Position numbers and translations under genes: made by a program | The notes under the pieces: generated by a model | Seen by the model: only the letters and a program-made list of their open reading frames with translations | Database searches by the model: none | What the model was told of the DNA's origin: nothing | Part shown: one piece after another, positions 1 through 8,460 of the stretch | Position numbering within the stretch: position 1 is the first letter of the stretch | How the letters are laid out: every line of letters starts with the position of its first letter | NCBI RefSeq assembly: GCF_000332075.2 | Contig: NZ_ALVU02000001.1 | Coordinates: 2,368,324-2,432,323, forward strand | Direction: 5' to 3' | Length of the DNA stretch: 64,000 nucleotides | Origin: Synechocystis sp. PCC 7509 | GTDB lineage: Bacteria > Cyanobacteriota > Cyanobacteriia > Cyanobacteriales > Chroococcidiopsidaceae

Positions 1-335
1 ACCAGCAATACCGCCATCAAGATAAACCTACCGATGTATTGGCTTTTGCCGCTTTAGAAGTGGATTTTCCCATGACTGAAGAAATGCGATCGCATCAGCC
101 GTTATATCTTGGTGATATTGTTATCTCAGTAGATACTGCTAGTCGCCAAGCTACTGAGCAAGGTCATTCATTGCAAACAGAATTGGCATGGCTGGCAACT
201 CACGGTCTACTTCATCTTTTAGGTTGGGATCATCCTGATGAAACTAGCCTATTACAGATGCTAGATCAGCAAGCTGTTTTATTGCAACTCATCGGGTTGA
301 CCATTAATGACCAATACAATTCCCCATCGGCATAA
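1..335 (+). CDS. ybeY: Endoribonuclease YbeY, 3' part of gene
   Basis: The gene is truncated by the window edge; the open frame starts at base 3 and ends with a TAA at 333-335. The visible C-terminal part carries [11 protein letters not shown] followed by the metal site [11 protein letters not shown] (H-x3-H-x5-H), the diagnostic zinc motif of YbeY/UPF0054. YbeY is a single-strand RNase needed for 16S rRNA 3' maturation and ribosome quality control in the cytoplasm. It is followed 94 bp downstream by dgkA, a neighbour order seen in many bacteria. The motif makes the family call firm; the N-terminus cannot be assessed. Confidence 0.93.
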   Translation, partial: QQYRHQDKPTDVLAFAALEVDFPMTEEMRSHQPLYLGDIVISVDTASRQATEQGHSLQTELAWLATHGLLHLLGWDHPDETSLLQMLDQQAVLLQLIGLTINDQYNSPSA

Positions 336-429
336 AAACCTTAATTTTCACCTGCTACAGGCGTAATTTGCTCGTGACTGCTATAGCAATTCAACTAACA
401 ACTACTTTTTCGGTTGTCGTCTCCTGTCT

Positions 430-882
430 ATGCCTCCAAACCCTCCGACATCAACGCCTAGCCGACCAGAGAAGGTTGCTCCAGTGCGCGAGTTATCCTG
501 GCTTGTCGCCGCAAATTTGTTTGTTAGCTTTAAATACGCTTGGTGCGGAATAACTTATGCTTTTCAAACTCAGCGTAATTTTCGCATTCATGTAGGGGTA
601 GGCGTTTTAGCAATGGGGTTAGCAATTTTTTTACGATTGCAACTTCTGGAAATGGCAGTAATTGGACTTACTAGCGGTTTAGTGCTAGTGATGGAGTTAC
701 TAAATACAGCTATAGAATCTGTGGTTGATTTGACCGTTAAGCAGTCTTACCACGACTTAGCAAAAATAGCTAAAGACTGTGCGGCGGCGGCGGTTTTAGT
801 TTCAGCACTGGTAGCTGTTTTAGTGGCAGGCGTTTTGATTATGCCTCCTTTAATTGTGCTAATGCGAAGTCACTGGGGATAA
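430..882 (+). CDS. dgkA: Diacylglycerol/undecaprenol kinase family membrane protein
   Basis: A 150-residue small integral-membrane lipid kinase of the DgkA type. The family signature ELLNTAIESVVDL (about residues 90-102) and AKIAKDCAAAAVLV are visible, with three hydrophobic segments around 50-70, 75-95 and 115-140. Gram-positive members phosphorylate undecaprenol for cell-wall lipid recycling, and proteobacterial ones use diacylglycerol; the substrate here is not decided. The first 35 residues are a proline-rich polar extension. No clear ribosome-binding site precedes ATG 430, so the true start could differ. It lies between ybeY and a glutamine amidotransferase gene on the same strand. Confidence 0.88.
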   Translation: MPPNPPTSTPSRPEKVAPVRELSWLVAANLFVSFKYAWCGITYAFQTQRNFRIHVGVGVLAMGLAIFLRLQLLEMAVIGLTSGLVLVMELLNTAIESVVDLTVKQSYHDLAKIAKDCAAAAVLVSALVAVLVAGVLIMPPLIVLMRSHWG

Positions 883-943
883 AAAAGCTGATTTTGCCCG
901 CTCTTGACTTAAACCCAACCTAAAATTAGGAGAAAATTGATTT

Positions 944-1546
944 TTGATTATAGTTATTGATAATTACGATAGCTTTACTTATAACTTGGTGCAGTATTTA
1001 GGAGAACTAGGAGCGAAGTTTCCTGTTGCTCGTGATATCCAAGTTTACCGTAACGACCAAATTTCTCTGGAGCAAATCCGCCAATTGCAGCCGGAAGGAA
1101 TAGTTATTTCTCCAGGACCCGGCCGCCCAGAAGATGCGGGAATTTCTCTAGAGATAATTCGTCAGCTTGGGCAAACTGTACCAATTTTGGGGGTGTGCTT
1201 GGGACATCAAAGCATCGGGCAAGTTTTTGGGGGTCAGATAGTCTTGGCTCCTGAATTAATGCACGGCAAAACCTCACAAATAACTCATACTGGTGTAGGA
1301 GTTTTTCGCGGTTTAGATAATCCCATGACCGCAACTCGGTATCATAGTTTAGTAATTGAGCCGCAAACTTGCCCGGAAGTGTTAGAAGTTACGGCTTGGG
1401 TTGAAGATGGCACAATTATGGGAGTTAGACATCGCAACTACCCTTATATTGAAGGCGTACAGTTTCACCCCGAAAGCGTACTGACTACTTTAGGTAAGCA
1501 ATTATTGCGAAATTTTTTGGCACAACTACCGTCGTCTATAGGGTGA
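944..1546 (+). CDS. Anthranilate/aminodeoxychorismate synthase glutamine amidotransferase subunit
   Basis: A class I glutamine amidotransferase of 200 residues that supplies ammonia to chorismate-using synthases (TrpG/PabA). The start MIIVIDNYDSFTYNL, the nucleophile motif GVCLGHQSIGQ with its cysteine, and the HPES histidine/glutamate near residues 177-180 complete the catalytic triad. The start is TTG at 944, with AGGAG at 928-932 upstream. Sequence alone does not separate TrpG from PabA, and one amidotransferase often serves both pathways. The next gene begins 10 bp after the stop and may be cotranscribed. Confidence 0.9.
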   Translation: MIIVIDNYDSFTYNLVQYLGELGAKFPVARDIQVYRNDQISLEQIRQLQPEGIVISPGPGRPEDAGISLEIIRQLGQTVPILGVCLGHQSIGQVFGGQIVLAPELMHGKTSQITHTGVGVFRGLDNPMTATRYHSLVIEPQTCPEVLEVTAWVEDGTIMGVRHRNYPYIEGVQFHPESVLTTLGKQLLRNFLAQLPSSIG

Positions 1547-1556
1547 GGAGAAATTG

Positions 1557-2324
1557 ATGAAAAGGCGACAGATACTAGGCTACGCGGGGGCGGGGTTAGC
1601 AATAACCCTATTGACAAGTTTACAGTCCCAGGGTGTGGCACAAACCGGGGAATCTTTATCGATTCAATGGCTAGGTCATACTTGTTTTTTGTTTAGTAGT
1701 GGCAAAACGCGAATTTTGGTTAATCCCTTTCGGACTCTTGGTTGCACGGCAAAATACCGCGCTCCTAAAGTGGAATCGGGTTTAGTGCTAATTAGCAGTC
1801 AGCTATTGGATGAGGGAGCGGTTGAAGGTTTGCCAGGTAAGCCGCAGCTAATTTACGAGCCTGGGGTTTATCGATATAATGACATTCAAGTTCAAGGAAT
1901 TAATACTATACACGATCGCGTTAATGGGAGAAGATTCGGCAACAATGTAGCTTGGCGCTGGAAACAAGCGGGAATAAATATCTTGCATCTAGGTGGCGCG
2001 GCGGCTCCGATTTCCATTGAGCAAAAAATTCTCATGGGTCGTCCTGATATACTGTTAGTCCCCGTTGGCGGTGGTGTAAAAGCCTACAACCCGACGGAAG
2101 CCCAAGCAGCAATTCAAGCCCTTAATCCCAAATTAGTGATTCCAACTCATTACAGCACCCAAGCGGCGGATAGCAGTAGTTGCGACCTGGTGGCGGTAGA
2201 ACAGTTTTTGGAATTAATGAATGGTACTCCTGTACGTCGCGCCAATAGCGATACTGTAGCAATTAATTCTGGCAGTTTGCCTGAAAATGACATGGCAATT
2301 CAATTACTAAGTTACAAATTCTGA
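1557..2324 (+). CDS. Tat-exported metallo-beta-lactamase-fold protein lacking the usual metal motif
   Basis: A 255-residue protein starting at ATG 1557 (a TTG lies one codon earlier), 6 bp after GAGGAG at 1545-1550. The N-terminus KRRQILGYAGAGLAITLL is a twin-arginine-type signal followed by a hydrophobic stretch. The body resembles the UlaG-like branch of the metallo-beta-lactamase fold: IQWLGHTCFLF at the start, and late PTHY and LVPVGGG strands. Where active members have HxHxDH this protein reads LISSQLLDEG, so the dinuclear metal site looks lost. It could be a binding or structural protein. It follows the amidotransferase gene closely, and a terminator hairpin lies at 2349-2382. Confidence 0.75.
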   Translation: MKRRQILGYAGAGLAITLLTSLQSQGVAQTGESLSIQWLGHTCFLFSSGKTRILVNPFRTLGCTAKYRAPKVESGLVLISSQLLDEGAVEGLPGKPQLIYEPGVYRYNDIQVQGINTIHDRVNGRRFGNNVAWRWKQAGINILHLGGAAAPISIEQKILMGRPDILLVPVGGGVKAYNPTEAQAAIQALNPKLVIPTHYSTQAADSSSCDLVAVEQFLELMNGTPVRRANSDTVAINSGSLPENDMAIQLLSYKF

Positions 2325-2348
2325 GGTATTGCGATCGCATTTTTATCT

Positions 2349-2382
2349 AGACGTTTTAGTAAAATGCTTAACTAAAACGTCT
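2349..2382 (+). terminator. Intrinsic terminator after the MBL-fold gene
   Basis: Perfect 12-bp arms AGACGTTTTAGT (2349-2360) and ACTAAAACGTCT (2371-2382) enclose a 10-nt loop. A T-rich tract follows at 2383-2392. It ends the pabA-like/MBL transcription unit. Confidence 0.75.
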
Positions 2383-2452
2383 CTTCTTTTTAATCATCGA
2401 TGGAGTTTCCATTTACTTCTAGAAATCACTCAAAATAAACATTTTTACTGGA

Positions 2453-2542
2453 TATAGCAATCTTAAATCAATTGTGAACTTTGTAGGGCAATACATTGCG
2501 CCCCTACGAGATAATGTTTATGAATCAAATAGGATTGCTATA
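2453..2542. repeat. MITE-like 90-bp repeat with terminal inverted repeats and a nested palindrome
   Basis: The terminal arms TATAGCAATC (2453-2462) and GATTGCTATA (2533-2542) are exact reverse complements. Nested inside is a nearly palindromic GTAGGG...CCCCTAC core at 2483-2507, related to the perfect palindrome at 41023-41050. The element fills most of the 303-bp spacer before the AT-rich pyruvyl transferase-like gene. No ORF lies within it. The rest of the spacer (2383-2452, 2543-2627) is AT-rich with nothing else recognisable. Confidence 0.6.
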
Positions 2543-2627
2543 GTTAGTTAAATAACTGTATAAATAAAAACTTTTGCTTTATAAAGCCAATGCTAAATTC
2601 TTATTTAACAATTAATGTACTAATGTA

Positions 2628-3743
2628 ATGAAAATTGGAATTTTAACTTATCACTGTACAACAAATTACGGCGCAACTTTACAAGCCTATGCGTTACTAA
2701 CAGCAATTAAACTTCAAGGATGGAAAGATGTAGAAATTATCAACTACCAACCCCTAGCAATGCTGAGAGTATTCTTTATTAGACCAGTTCAGCCAATTAA
2801 TAAAAAACTTCAAATAAATACTCAACTTTTTGTAAATTTAAGAAAATGCTTAAATATGAGAAGGTTTGTATTAGACAATTTACGATTGAGCCAAAAAAAG
2901 TATTACACAAAGGCCAGTTTAAAAAAACATTGTCAGCACTACGACGTAGTAATCTGCGGTAGCGATCAAATATGGCGAATTGATCCCATTGAAGGCTTTG
3001 GATCTGAGTTTTTTTTAGATTTTGTTTATAAAAAAACCGCTCGCCAAAAAATAAGTTATGCTGCCAGCTTTGGCGATACAGATACTTTAAAAAATCATCA
3101 AGAATCAATAATAAACCTACTCAAAAGCTTTGATACAATTTTGGTTCGAGATGCCAATAGTGTAAAGATAGTACAAAAAGAATGTAAGCTTCCAGCCGTA
3201 AAGGTTGTAGATCCTACATTTTTAATTAATTACGATGCGATCACTGTATTGCCAAAGCTCAAAGAAAAATATCTTTTACTTTACAACCAAAAATATTTTA
3301 CAAATTTAGAGGAAGATTTTATAAAATCGATAGCAAAAAATAAAAACTTAGTAATAGTTTCTGTTGGGCAAGTAAATAAAATAGCCAATGTAAACATTGT
3401 AGAAGCTGATCCTAAAAAATGGCTGGGTTATTTTAAATTTTCTACTTACATTGTTACAAATACCTACCATGGAACAATATTTTCAATTATTTTTAAAAAG
3501 CAATTTACTGTAGTTCTTAATGAGAATAAATCAAATAAGATCGGCGATTTATTAAAAGATTACAATTTAGAAGATCGAATTTGTGCAACGCAGCTAAAAA
3601 CCCCAAATTTCGAGCATATAGTGGATATTGATTACAATAAAGTTGAGGAAAAGTTACAGTTAGCAGTGGCTCATTCTAAAAATTATCTCTTTGCAGCGCT
3701 TAAAAATAGAGAGAATTTAGGAAATATATCTGAGGGTAGCTGA
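2628..3743 (+). CDS. Polysaccharide pyruvyl transferase family protein
   Basis: A 371-residue cytoplasmic protein resembling the polysaccharide pyruvyl transferase family (CsaB/WcaK-type), which adds ketal-pyruvate to exopolysaccharide or cell-wall sugars. The opening IGILTYHCTTNYGATLQAYAL, the central CGSDQIWR, the YAASFG segment and the late TNTYHGTIFSI motif are typical of this fold. Lysine- and asparagine-rich coding with many AAA/AAT codons sets it apart from its neighbours and suggests horizontal transfer. It stands alone between a MITE-like repeat and the protease gene. The acceptor sugar cannot be inferred. Confidence 0.75.
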   Translation: MKIGILTYHCTTNYGATLQAYALLTAIKLQGWKDVEIINYQPLAMLRVFFIRPVQPINKKLQINTQLFVNLRKCLNMRRFVLDNLRLSQKKYYTKASLKKHCQHYDVVICGSDQIWRIDPIEGFGSEFFLDFVYKKTARQKISYAASFGDTDTLKNHQESIINLLKSFDTILVRDANSVKIVQKECKLPAVKVVDPTFLINYDAITVLPKLKEKYLLLYNQKYFTNLEEDFIKSIAKNKNLVIVSVGQVNKIANVNIVEADPKKWLGYFKFSTYIVTNTYHGTIFSIIFKKQFTVVLNENKSNKIGDLLKDYNLEDRICATQLKTPNFEHIVDIDYNKVEEKLQLAVAHSKNYLFAALKNRENLGNISEGS

Positions 3744-3904
3744 TAGAGGGTTGTTATAGGTGACGCGATCGCTTTAGCTAAGATTTTGCTAGAGAAAGCA
3801 ATTAAAAAAATTCACTGGAGCGTAACAGCAGTGTCATAGCAACTTCACACAAGGGTTATAGATTGATAAGAGTAAGCAACTAAAGAGTTAGCTAAATTTT
3901 AAAA

Positions 3905-5155
3905 ATGCCCGTAAAAAGACCCGAATCTGGTCGTCAGCCTCAAAATATACTACTTAATACATCTCCCAAAATGAATAATCAAAAAACAGCTTCTTGGCGC
4001 AAAAGCGCTACTTATCTATCCCTGATCCTCCTAGGTGCGGGAGCAACATTTTCTGGTAATTATTTAGCTGATAAAACCCAAACCGCTCCAGCTATCGCTG
4101 CGCCAGCAATTAGTAATAATGCGATTGCTCAATTACCCAGTGCGACCAACACTAACTTTGTAACTTCAGTAGTAGAGCAAGTAGGCCCGGCGGTTGTTCG
4201 CATCAATTCTTCGCGCACAGTGACGCGCAACTTGCCAAACGACCCGCGTTTGCGCCGCTTTTTTGGCAATGACTTACCGCGATCGGGAAGTAGAGTTGAA
4301 AGAGGAACTGGATCGGGCTTTATTATTAGCAAAGATGGACAAATTTTGACTAACGCCCACGTAGTTGATGGCGCGACCAATGTAAACGTTATTTTAAAAG
4401 ATGGTCGGCGCTTTACGGGTAAGGTGTTAGGCACTGATCAAGTAACGGATGTAGCGGTAATCAAGATTCAAGCCGAGAATTTACCTACGGCTAAACTAGG
4501 CAATTCTGAAGGTTTAAAGCCTGGAGAATGGGCGATCGCTATTGGCAATCCTTTGGGACTTGATAACACCGTCACCACTGGAATTATTAGTGCTACAGGT
4601 CGTTCTAGCAGTGCTGTAGGAGTTCCTGATAAACGGGTGGCATTTATTCAAACTGATGCGGCGATTAATCCTGGTAACTCTGGAGGCCCGCTATTAAATC
4701 AGCGCGGTGAAGTTGTGGGAATGAATACAGCGATTATTCAAGGTACGCAAGGCTTGGGTTTTGCAATTCCCATCAATACAGCCGGAAGAATTGCCAATCA
4801 ATTAATTGCTCAGGGGAAGGTCGATCATCCTTACTTGGGAATTGAGATGGTAGCACTTACACCCGAAGTCAAACAAAATTTTAACAGCGATCCTAGTAGC
4901 GGTTTAAATATTACCGAAGATCGAGGGGTGTTAGTCGTGCGCGTTTTACCTAATTCACCCGCCGCTACTTCTGGATTAAAAGCTGGAGACGTAATTCAAC
5001 AGCTAAACGGTCAATCCGTAACTGATGCGGAGAGCATTCAAAAAGCCGTAGAAGAGGCTTCAGTAGGTGGTAGCTTGCGCTTAGACTTACGGCGCAACGG
5101 GCAAACGCTCGATCTAGCAGTACGCCCTGGTGCATTACCTGACAACGTTCAGTAG
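3905..5155 (+). CDS. HtrA/Deg-family serine protease with PDZ domain
   Basis: A 416-residue periplasmic or membrane-anchored serine protease of the cyanobacterial HhoA/HhoB/HtrA group, which degrades or refolds damaged proteins. The catalytic triad is visible as His152 (NAHVVDG), Asp182 (TDVAVIKI) and Ser259 (NPGNSGGPLL). A single PDZ domain follows at about 305-405. A hydrophobic segment at 36-50 acts as signal or anchor. Neither ATG 3905 nor the in-frame ATG 3971 (residue 23) has a clear ribosome-binding site; the second gives a more ordinary signal peptide. Which of the three cyanobacterial paralogs this is cannot be told. Confidence 0.93.
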   Translation: MPVKRPESGRQPQNILLNTSPKMNNQKTASWRKSATYLSLILLGAGATFSGNYLADKTQTAPAIAAPAISNNAIAQLPSATNTNFVTSVVEQVGPAVVRINSSRTVTRNLPNDPRLRRFFGNDLPRSGSRVERGTGSGFIISKDGQILTNAHVVDGATNVNVILKDGRRFTGKVLGTDQVTDVAVIKIQAENLPTAKLGNSEGLKPGEWAIAIGNPLGLDNTVTTGIISATGRSSSAVGVPDKRVAFIQTDAAINPGNSGGPLLNQRGEVVGMNTAIIQGTQGLGFAIPINTAGRIANQLIAQGKVDHPYLGIEMVALTPEVKQNFNSDPSSGLNITEDRGVLVVRVLPNSPAATSGLKAGDVIQQLNGQSVTDAESIQKAVEEASVGGSLRLDLRRNGQTLDLAVRPGALPDNVQ

Positions 5156-5188
5156 ACCTGTTAAACACACTAGGTATTGATTCTAAAT

Positions 5189-5213
5189 CCCTCTCTCAAA
5201 GCAAGAGAGAGGG
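5189..5213. terminator. Bidirectional hairpin between convergent genes
   Basis: Nine-bp arms CCCTCTCTC (5189-5197) and GAGAGAGGG (5205-5213) form a perfect stem with a 7-nt loop. It lies between the stops of the protease gene (plus) and the copper ATPase gene (minus). No long U-tract follows on either strand, so termination efficiency is uncertain. Confidence 0.5.
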
Positions 5214-5337
5214 ATATTTAGGGCGAAAGTTTATAAATTTCTCAAGCTTTTAACCTAAAAAGACACAAATAAATAGCAAAAGCGATCGCCTAATACCTAA
5301 TTATTCCTCAAAAACTGCTCTGAGTCGCAAAAATGCG

Positions 5338-7743
5338 CTATTTAAACCGACGCAACATTAAGGAATTTGTAACTACGCTAACAGAGCTAAAAGCCATCAA
5401 TGCCCCGGCGGCGGCAGGATTAAGCACAAAACCAAAGCTAGGTAATAATAACCCCGCCGCAACCGGAATACCTAAAGTATTGTAGGCAAAAGCCCAAAAT
5501 AGATTTTGGCGAATTTTCAAAAAAGTCGCCCGACTAAGGGTAATAGCAGCGACAACATCAGATAAAGAGTCTCGCATTAAAACAATTTGAGCGGCTTCCA
5601 TGGCTACTTCTGTACCTGCTTTAAGGGCAATACCAACATCTGCTTGAGATAAAGCTGGTGCATCATTAATGCCGTCTCCTACCATGGCTACATAATGATT
5701 TTGCGCTTGAAGTTGTTGGATTGCTTGGGCTTTTCCGGCGGGACGAACTAGCGCCATAATATCAGCTTTTTCTAGTTCTAATTGTGCGCCTACTATCTCG
5801 GCAGCTTCTAGGGTGTCTCCGCTCAACAGCATGACTTTCAAACCCATTGAGCGTAATTGTTTTATTGTGCTTTTCGCCTCTGCTCTTAGGGTATCGCTGA
5901 CAGCAATTAATCCTAATACCTGACTATTAGACGCTACAAATACGACAGTTTTGCCCTTAGCTGCTAAAGCTACACTTTGCGATCGCATTTGCTGGCTAAT
6001 ATTAACGTTATTTTGACTTAACCATTGATAATTACCTAGTAAAATCTGCTTGCCCTTAACTACTGCCGATACTCCTAAACCTGGCTCGGTGTAGTAATCT
6101 TTGGCGGCGCAAATAGATAAATTTTGCTCTTTGGCTGCTTGGACAATTGCGGTGGCTAACGGGTGACAAGTACCGCTTTCTACCACCGCCGCTAGTTTCA
6201 ATAGTTCGCCCTCCGACACTACTAAATTATTACCGTCCATCACTACAACATCGGTAACAATAGGATGACCGCTAGTTAGAGTACCAGTTTTATCAAAAAC
6301 CACTGTATCTAACTTGTGGACTTTTTCTAAAACATCTCCGCCTTTAATCAATAGTCCCTTTTGCGCTCCCACTCCCGTACCAACCAAAATCGCTGTCGGT
6401 GTTGCAAGTCCCATAGCACAAGGACAAGCTACTACCATCACCGCTATAGCTAGTTTTAAACTCAACAGCAGTGGTGAAGGCTGGAGCAATTGCGCCTTTG
6501 CGAGGTGTTGAGCGTGGAGTGTCATATCGTGACTGCTCATTTGCCCAGGTAGCAATACCTCTGTCCAAATATGCGTACCAACAAAGTACCAAAATAAAAA
6601 AGTTAATATGGATGCTGCTAATACGCCATAAGTAAAATACCCGGCTACAGTATCAGCTAATTTTTGCACTGGCGCTTTGCGAGTTTGGGCAGCTTCTACC
6701 AGTGCGACTATTTGCGCTAAGGTGGTGTCTGCTCCGGTACGAGTTGCTTGGAGGGCAAAAGAGCTTGACTTGTTCAATGTTCCGGCGGTGACGGTATCTC
6801 CTAACTGCTTAATTACTGGAAACGCCTCTCCCGTTAGCATTGATTCATCTATGGTTGTCTGCCCCGCTACTACGTTGCCATCTACAGGAATTTTTTCTCC
6901 TGGTAGGACTTGTATCCATTCTCCTACTCGCACTTGATCTGCAGGAATTTCGACACTAGAAGTAGATTGAAAATTATTTTCTATCCCTACTGCTTGCGGT
7001 GCAATTAATCGTGCTAATTGTGGTTGCAGTGCCAATAATTGCCTAAAAGCAACGGCGGCTTGACCTTTGGCTTGTTGTTCTAAAGTTCTACCTAGCAAAA
7101 TAAAGCCTAGTAGCATAACTGGCTCATCAAAAAAGCATTCCCAGCCCAAAGGCGGAAATAGTAAAGCTACTACACTGGTGATATATGCCGTTACAGTTCC
7201 CAATGCTACCAAAGTATTCATGTTTGGCGCATTTCGTCGCCAGCCACGCCAACCTTCGACAATAATCGGTCTTCCGGGGATAAGTAAAGTTATAGTTGCA
7301 AGTCCCCAATGCAACCAAATATTTTTTAATATCGGTAGCGTTAATATACTTTCGGGCAGATGTCCTAAGCTGGAAAAAATTAATAGCAGTAAGGCTAAAA
7401 GTAATTGCTTTAAAGCGGCGCGAGATTCCCGTTGCTGTCGTTCGCCAAAATCTTCTATTGTTGGTGTTTCTCCCGCAATTGCTTCGCGTGGCTTAGTGGG
7501 AAACCCCGCTTCTGTCAAACGTGCTGCTAATTCCTGCGGCTCGACCGAGGGTTGACACTCTACGACAGCAACCTCTGTAACTAGGTTTACACAAGTTGCG
7601 ATCGCACCGGGATGCTTTGCTAATTGTTTTTCTACAGTTTTGACACAACCGCCACACTTCATCCCTGTAATGTCTAGAATAATCGTCTTACTAGCTGATG
7701 GCTCTTGGGGCGTTAAGTTAGACGCAGGGGAAGCGAGTTGCAT
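5338..7743 (-). CDS. Copper-translocating P1B-type ATPase
   Basis: An 801-residue heavy-metal P-type ATPase. An N-terminal HMA domain holds the metal site GMKCGGC (Cys30, Cys33). The TGEA actuator motif, the transmembrane CPC (ACPCAMGLATP, near 440), the phosphorylation loop DKTGTLT (near 482), the HP motif in SGTCHPLA and GDGINDAPAL follow in order. CPC plus GMxCxxC indicates Cu(I). Cyanobacteria carry two such pumps, CtaA in the plasma membrane and PacS in thylakoids, which supply plastocyanin; this one is not assigned to either. No copper regulator or chaperone gene is adjacent. Confidence 0.92.
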   Translation of the reverse strand: MQLASPASNLTPQEPSASKTIILDITGMKCGGCVKTVEKQLAKHPGAIATCVNLVTEVAVVECQPSVEPQELAARLTEAGFPTKPREAIAGETPTIEDFGERQQRESRAALKQLLLALLLLIFSSLGHLPESILTLPILKNIWLHWGLATITLLIPGRPIIVEGWRGWRRNAPNMNTLVALGTVTAYITSVVALLFPPLGWECFFDEPVMLLGFILLGRTLEQQAKGQAAVAFRQLLALQPQLARLIAPQAVGIENNFQSTSSVEIPADQVRVGEWIQVLPGEKIPVDGNVVAGQTTIDESMLTGEAFPVIKQLGDTVTAGTLNKSSSFALQATRTGADTTLAQIVALVEAAQTRKAPVQKLADTVAGYFTYGVLAASILTFLFWYFVGTHIWTEVLLPGQMSSHDMTLHAQHLAKAQLLQPSPLLLSLKLAIAVMVVACPCAMGLATPTAILVGTGVGAQKGLLIKGGDVLEKVHKLDTVVFDKTGTLTSGHPIVTDVVVMDGNNLVVSEGELLKLAAVVESGTCHPLATAIVQAAKEQNLSICAAKDYYTEPGLGVSAVVKGKQILLGNYQWLSQNNVNISQQMRSQSVALAAKGKTVVFVASNSQVLGLIAVSDTLRAEAKSTIKQLRSMGLKVMLLSGDTLEAAEIVGAQLELEKADIMALVRPAGKAQAIQQLQAQNHYVAMVGDGINDAPALSQADVGIALKAGTEVAMEAAQIVLMRDSLSDVVAAITLSRATFLKIRQNLFWAFAYNTLGIPVAAGLLLPSFGFVLNPAAAGALMAFSSVSVVTNSLMLRRFK

Positions 7744-7830
7744 AAAATTTTGCAGATTGTTACGACACCTTAATACTTCTTAACTTTAGCGCTTCTAAGC
7801 TAGTGGTGAAGTAACTTAAGCTCAATCTCC

Positions 7831-8226
7831 TTAAGAAATTAGCCAAAATCCATTTTTTTGCCAGTATTGTTTTCTCAGCGTCATCTCTAATTGTTCTAAG
7901 GTTACTATTTTCTTCTCTAACAGTAATTCCCCTAGCTTTTTATTTTTTAGATATTGTTCTGCTAATACTTGATTTAGTTGTTCTTGGGTTATTAATTCTT
8001 CGGCAATTAGAATCTCTCCCAAGCGAACGTTTTGTTCTGTTAGGGCTTGGGTAACTTTATCTGGGGAAATTATTTTCTTTTCTACTAAAACTTCACCTAG
8101 TTTTTTACCACTCTTATTTTGATCTACTAAAGCTTCTTGCAATTCTGTTTTTGATATTAATCCCTTACGGAGTAGCATCCTACCTAGCATAGGTTTTGAG
8201 ATTTGTTTTAAAGTTTTTACGAACAT
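7831..8226 (-). CDS. Small protein made of four MshEN/GspE-N-like repeats
   Basis: A 131-residue soluble protein made almost entirely of four degenerate repeats of about 27-31 residues. Each follows the pattern LGE-hydrophobic-LxxKKIIxxxxLxxALxxQ, for example LGEVLVEKKIISPDKVTQAL and LGELLLEKKIVTLEQLEMTL. This pattern resembles the N-terminal domain of type II secretion/type IV pilus ATPases (GspE/PilB/MshE), where in MshE it binds c-di-GMP. No ATPase domain is attached and no pilus gene is adjacent. Function is unknown; a free-standing nucleotide-binding or partner-binding module is an inference only. Confidence 0.6.
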   Translation of the reverse strand: MFVKTLKQISKPMLGRMLLRKGLISKTELQEALVDQNKSGKKLGEVLVEKKIISPDKVTQALTEQNVRLGEILIAEELITQEQLNQVLAEQYLKNKKLGELLLEKKIVTLEQLEMTLRKQYWQKNGFWLIS

Positions 8227-8460
8227 TTTGTACCTTTGGTCACCTATTTGTATTAAAGGTTTCTATATCGTTAGGTTTTGCTTAAACTTCTTAGCAACGT
8301 CCATATATTTTGTCTTTATTTATACAATGATTTATTCAACTTAGAACAAATGTTATCTACTATTGGCTATTTATTGAAGCGCGACCATCTCGCTAAGGGA
8401 TCTATAGAAAGAAGTAAACCTGTCACTTTACTTTAATTTTATTGATTTTTGAACATATTA

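Noticed and set aside
368-553. 61-codon frame overlapping the dgkA start
   Set aside because: Out of frame with dgkA, cysteine/leucine-rich and without homology; dgkA accounts for the region.
7067-7555. 162-codon plus-strand frame over the copper ATPase gene
   Set aside because: Antisense shadow of a complete P-type ATPase; composition is not protein-like.
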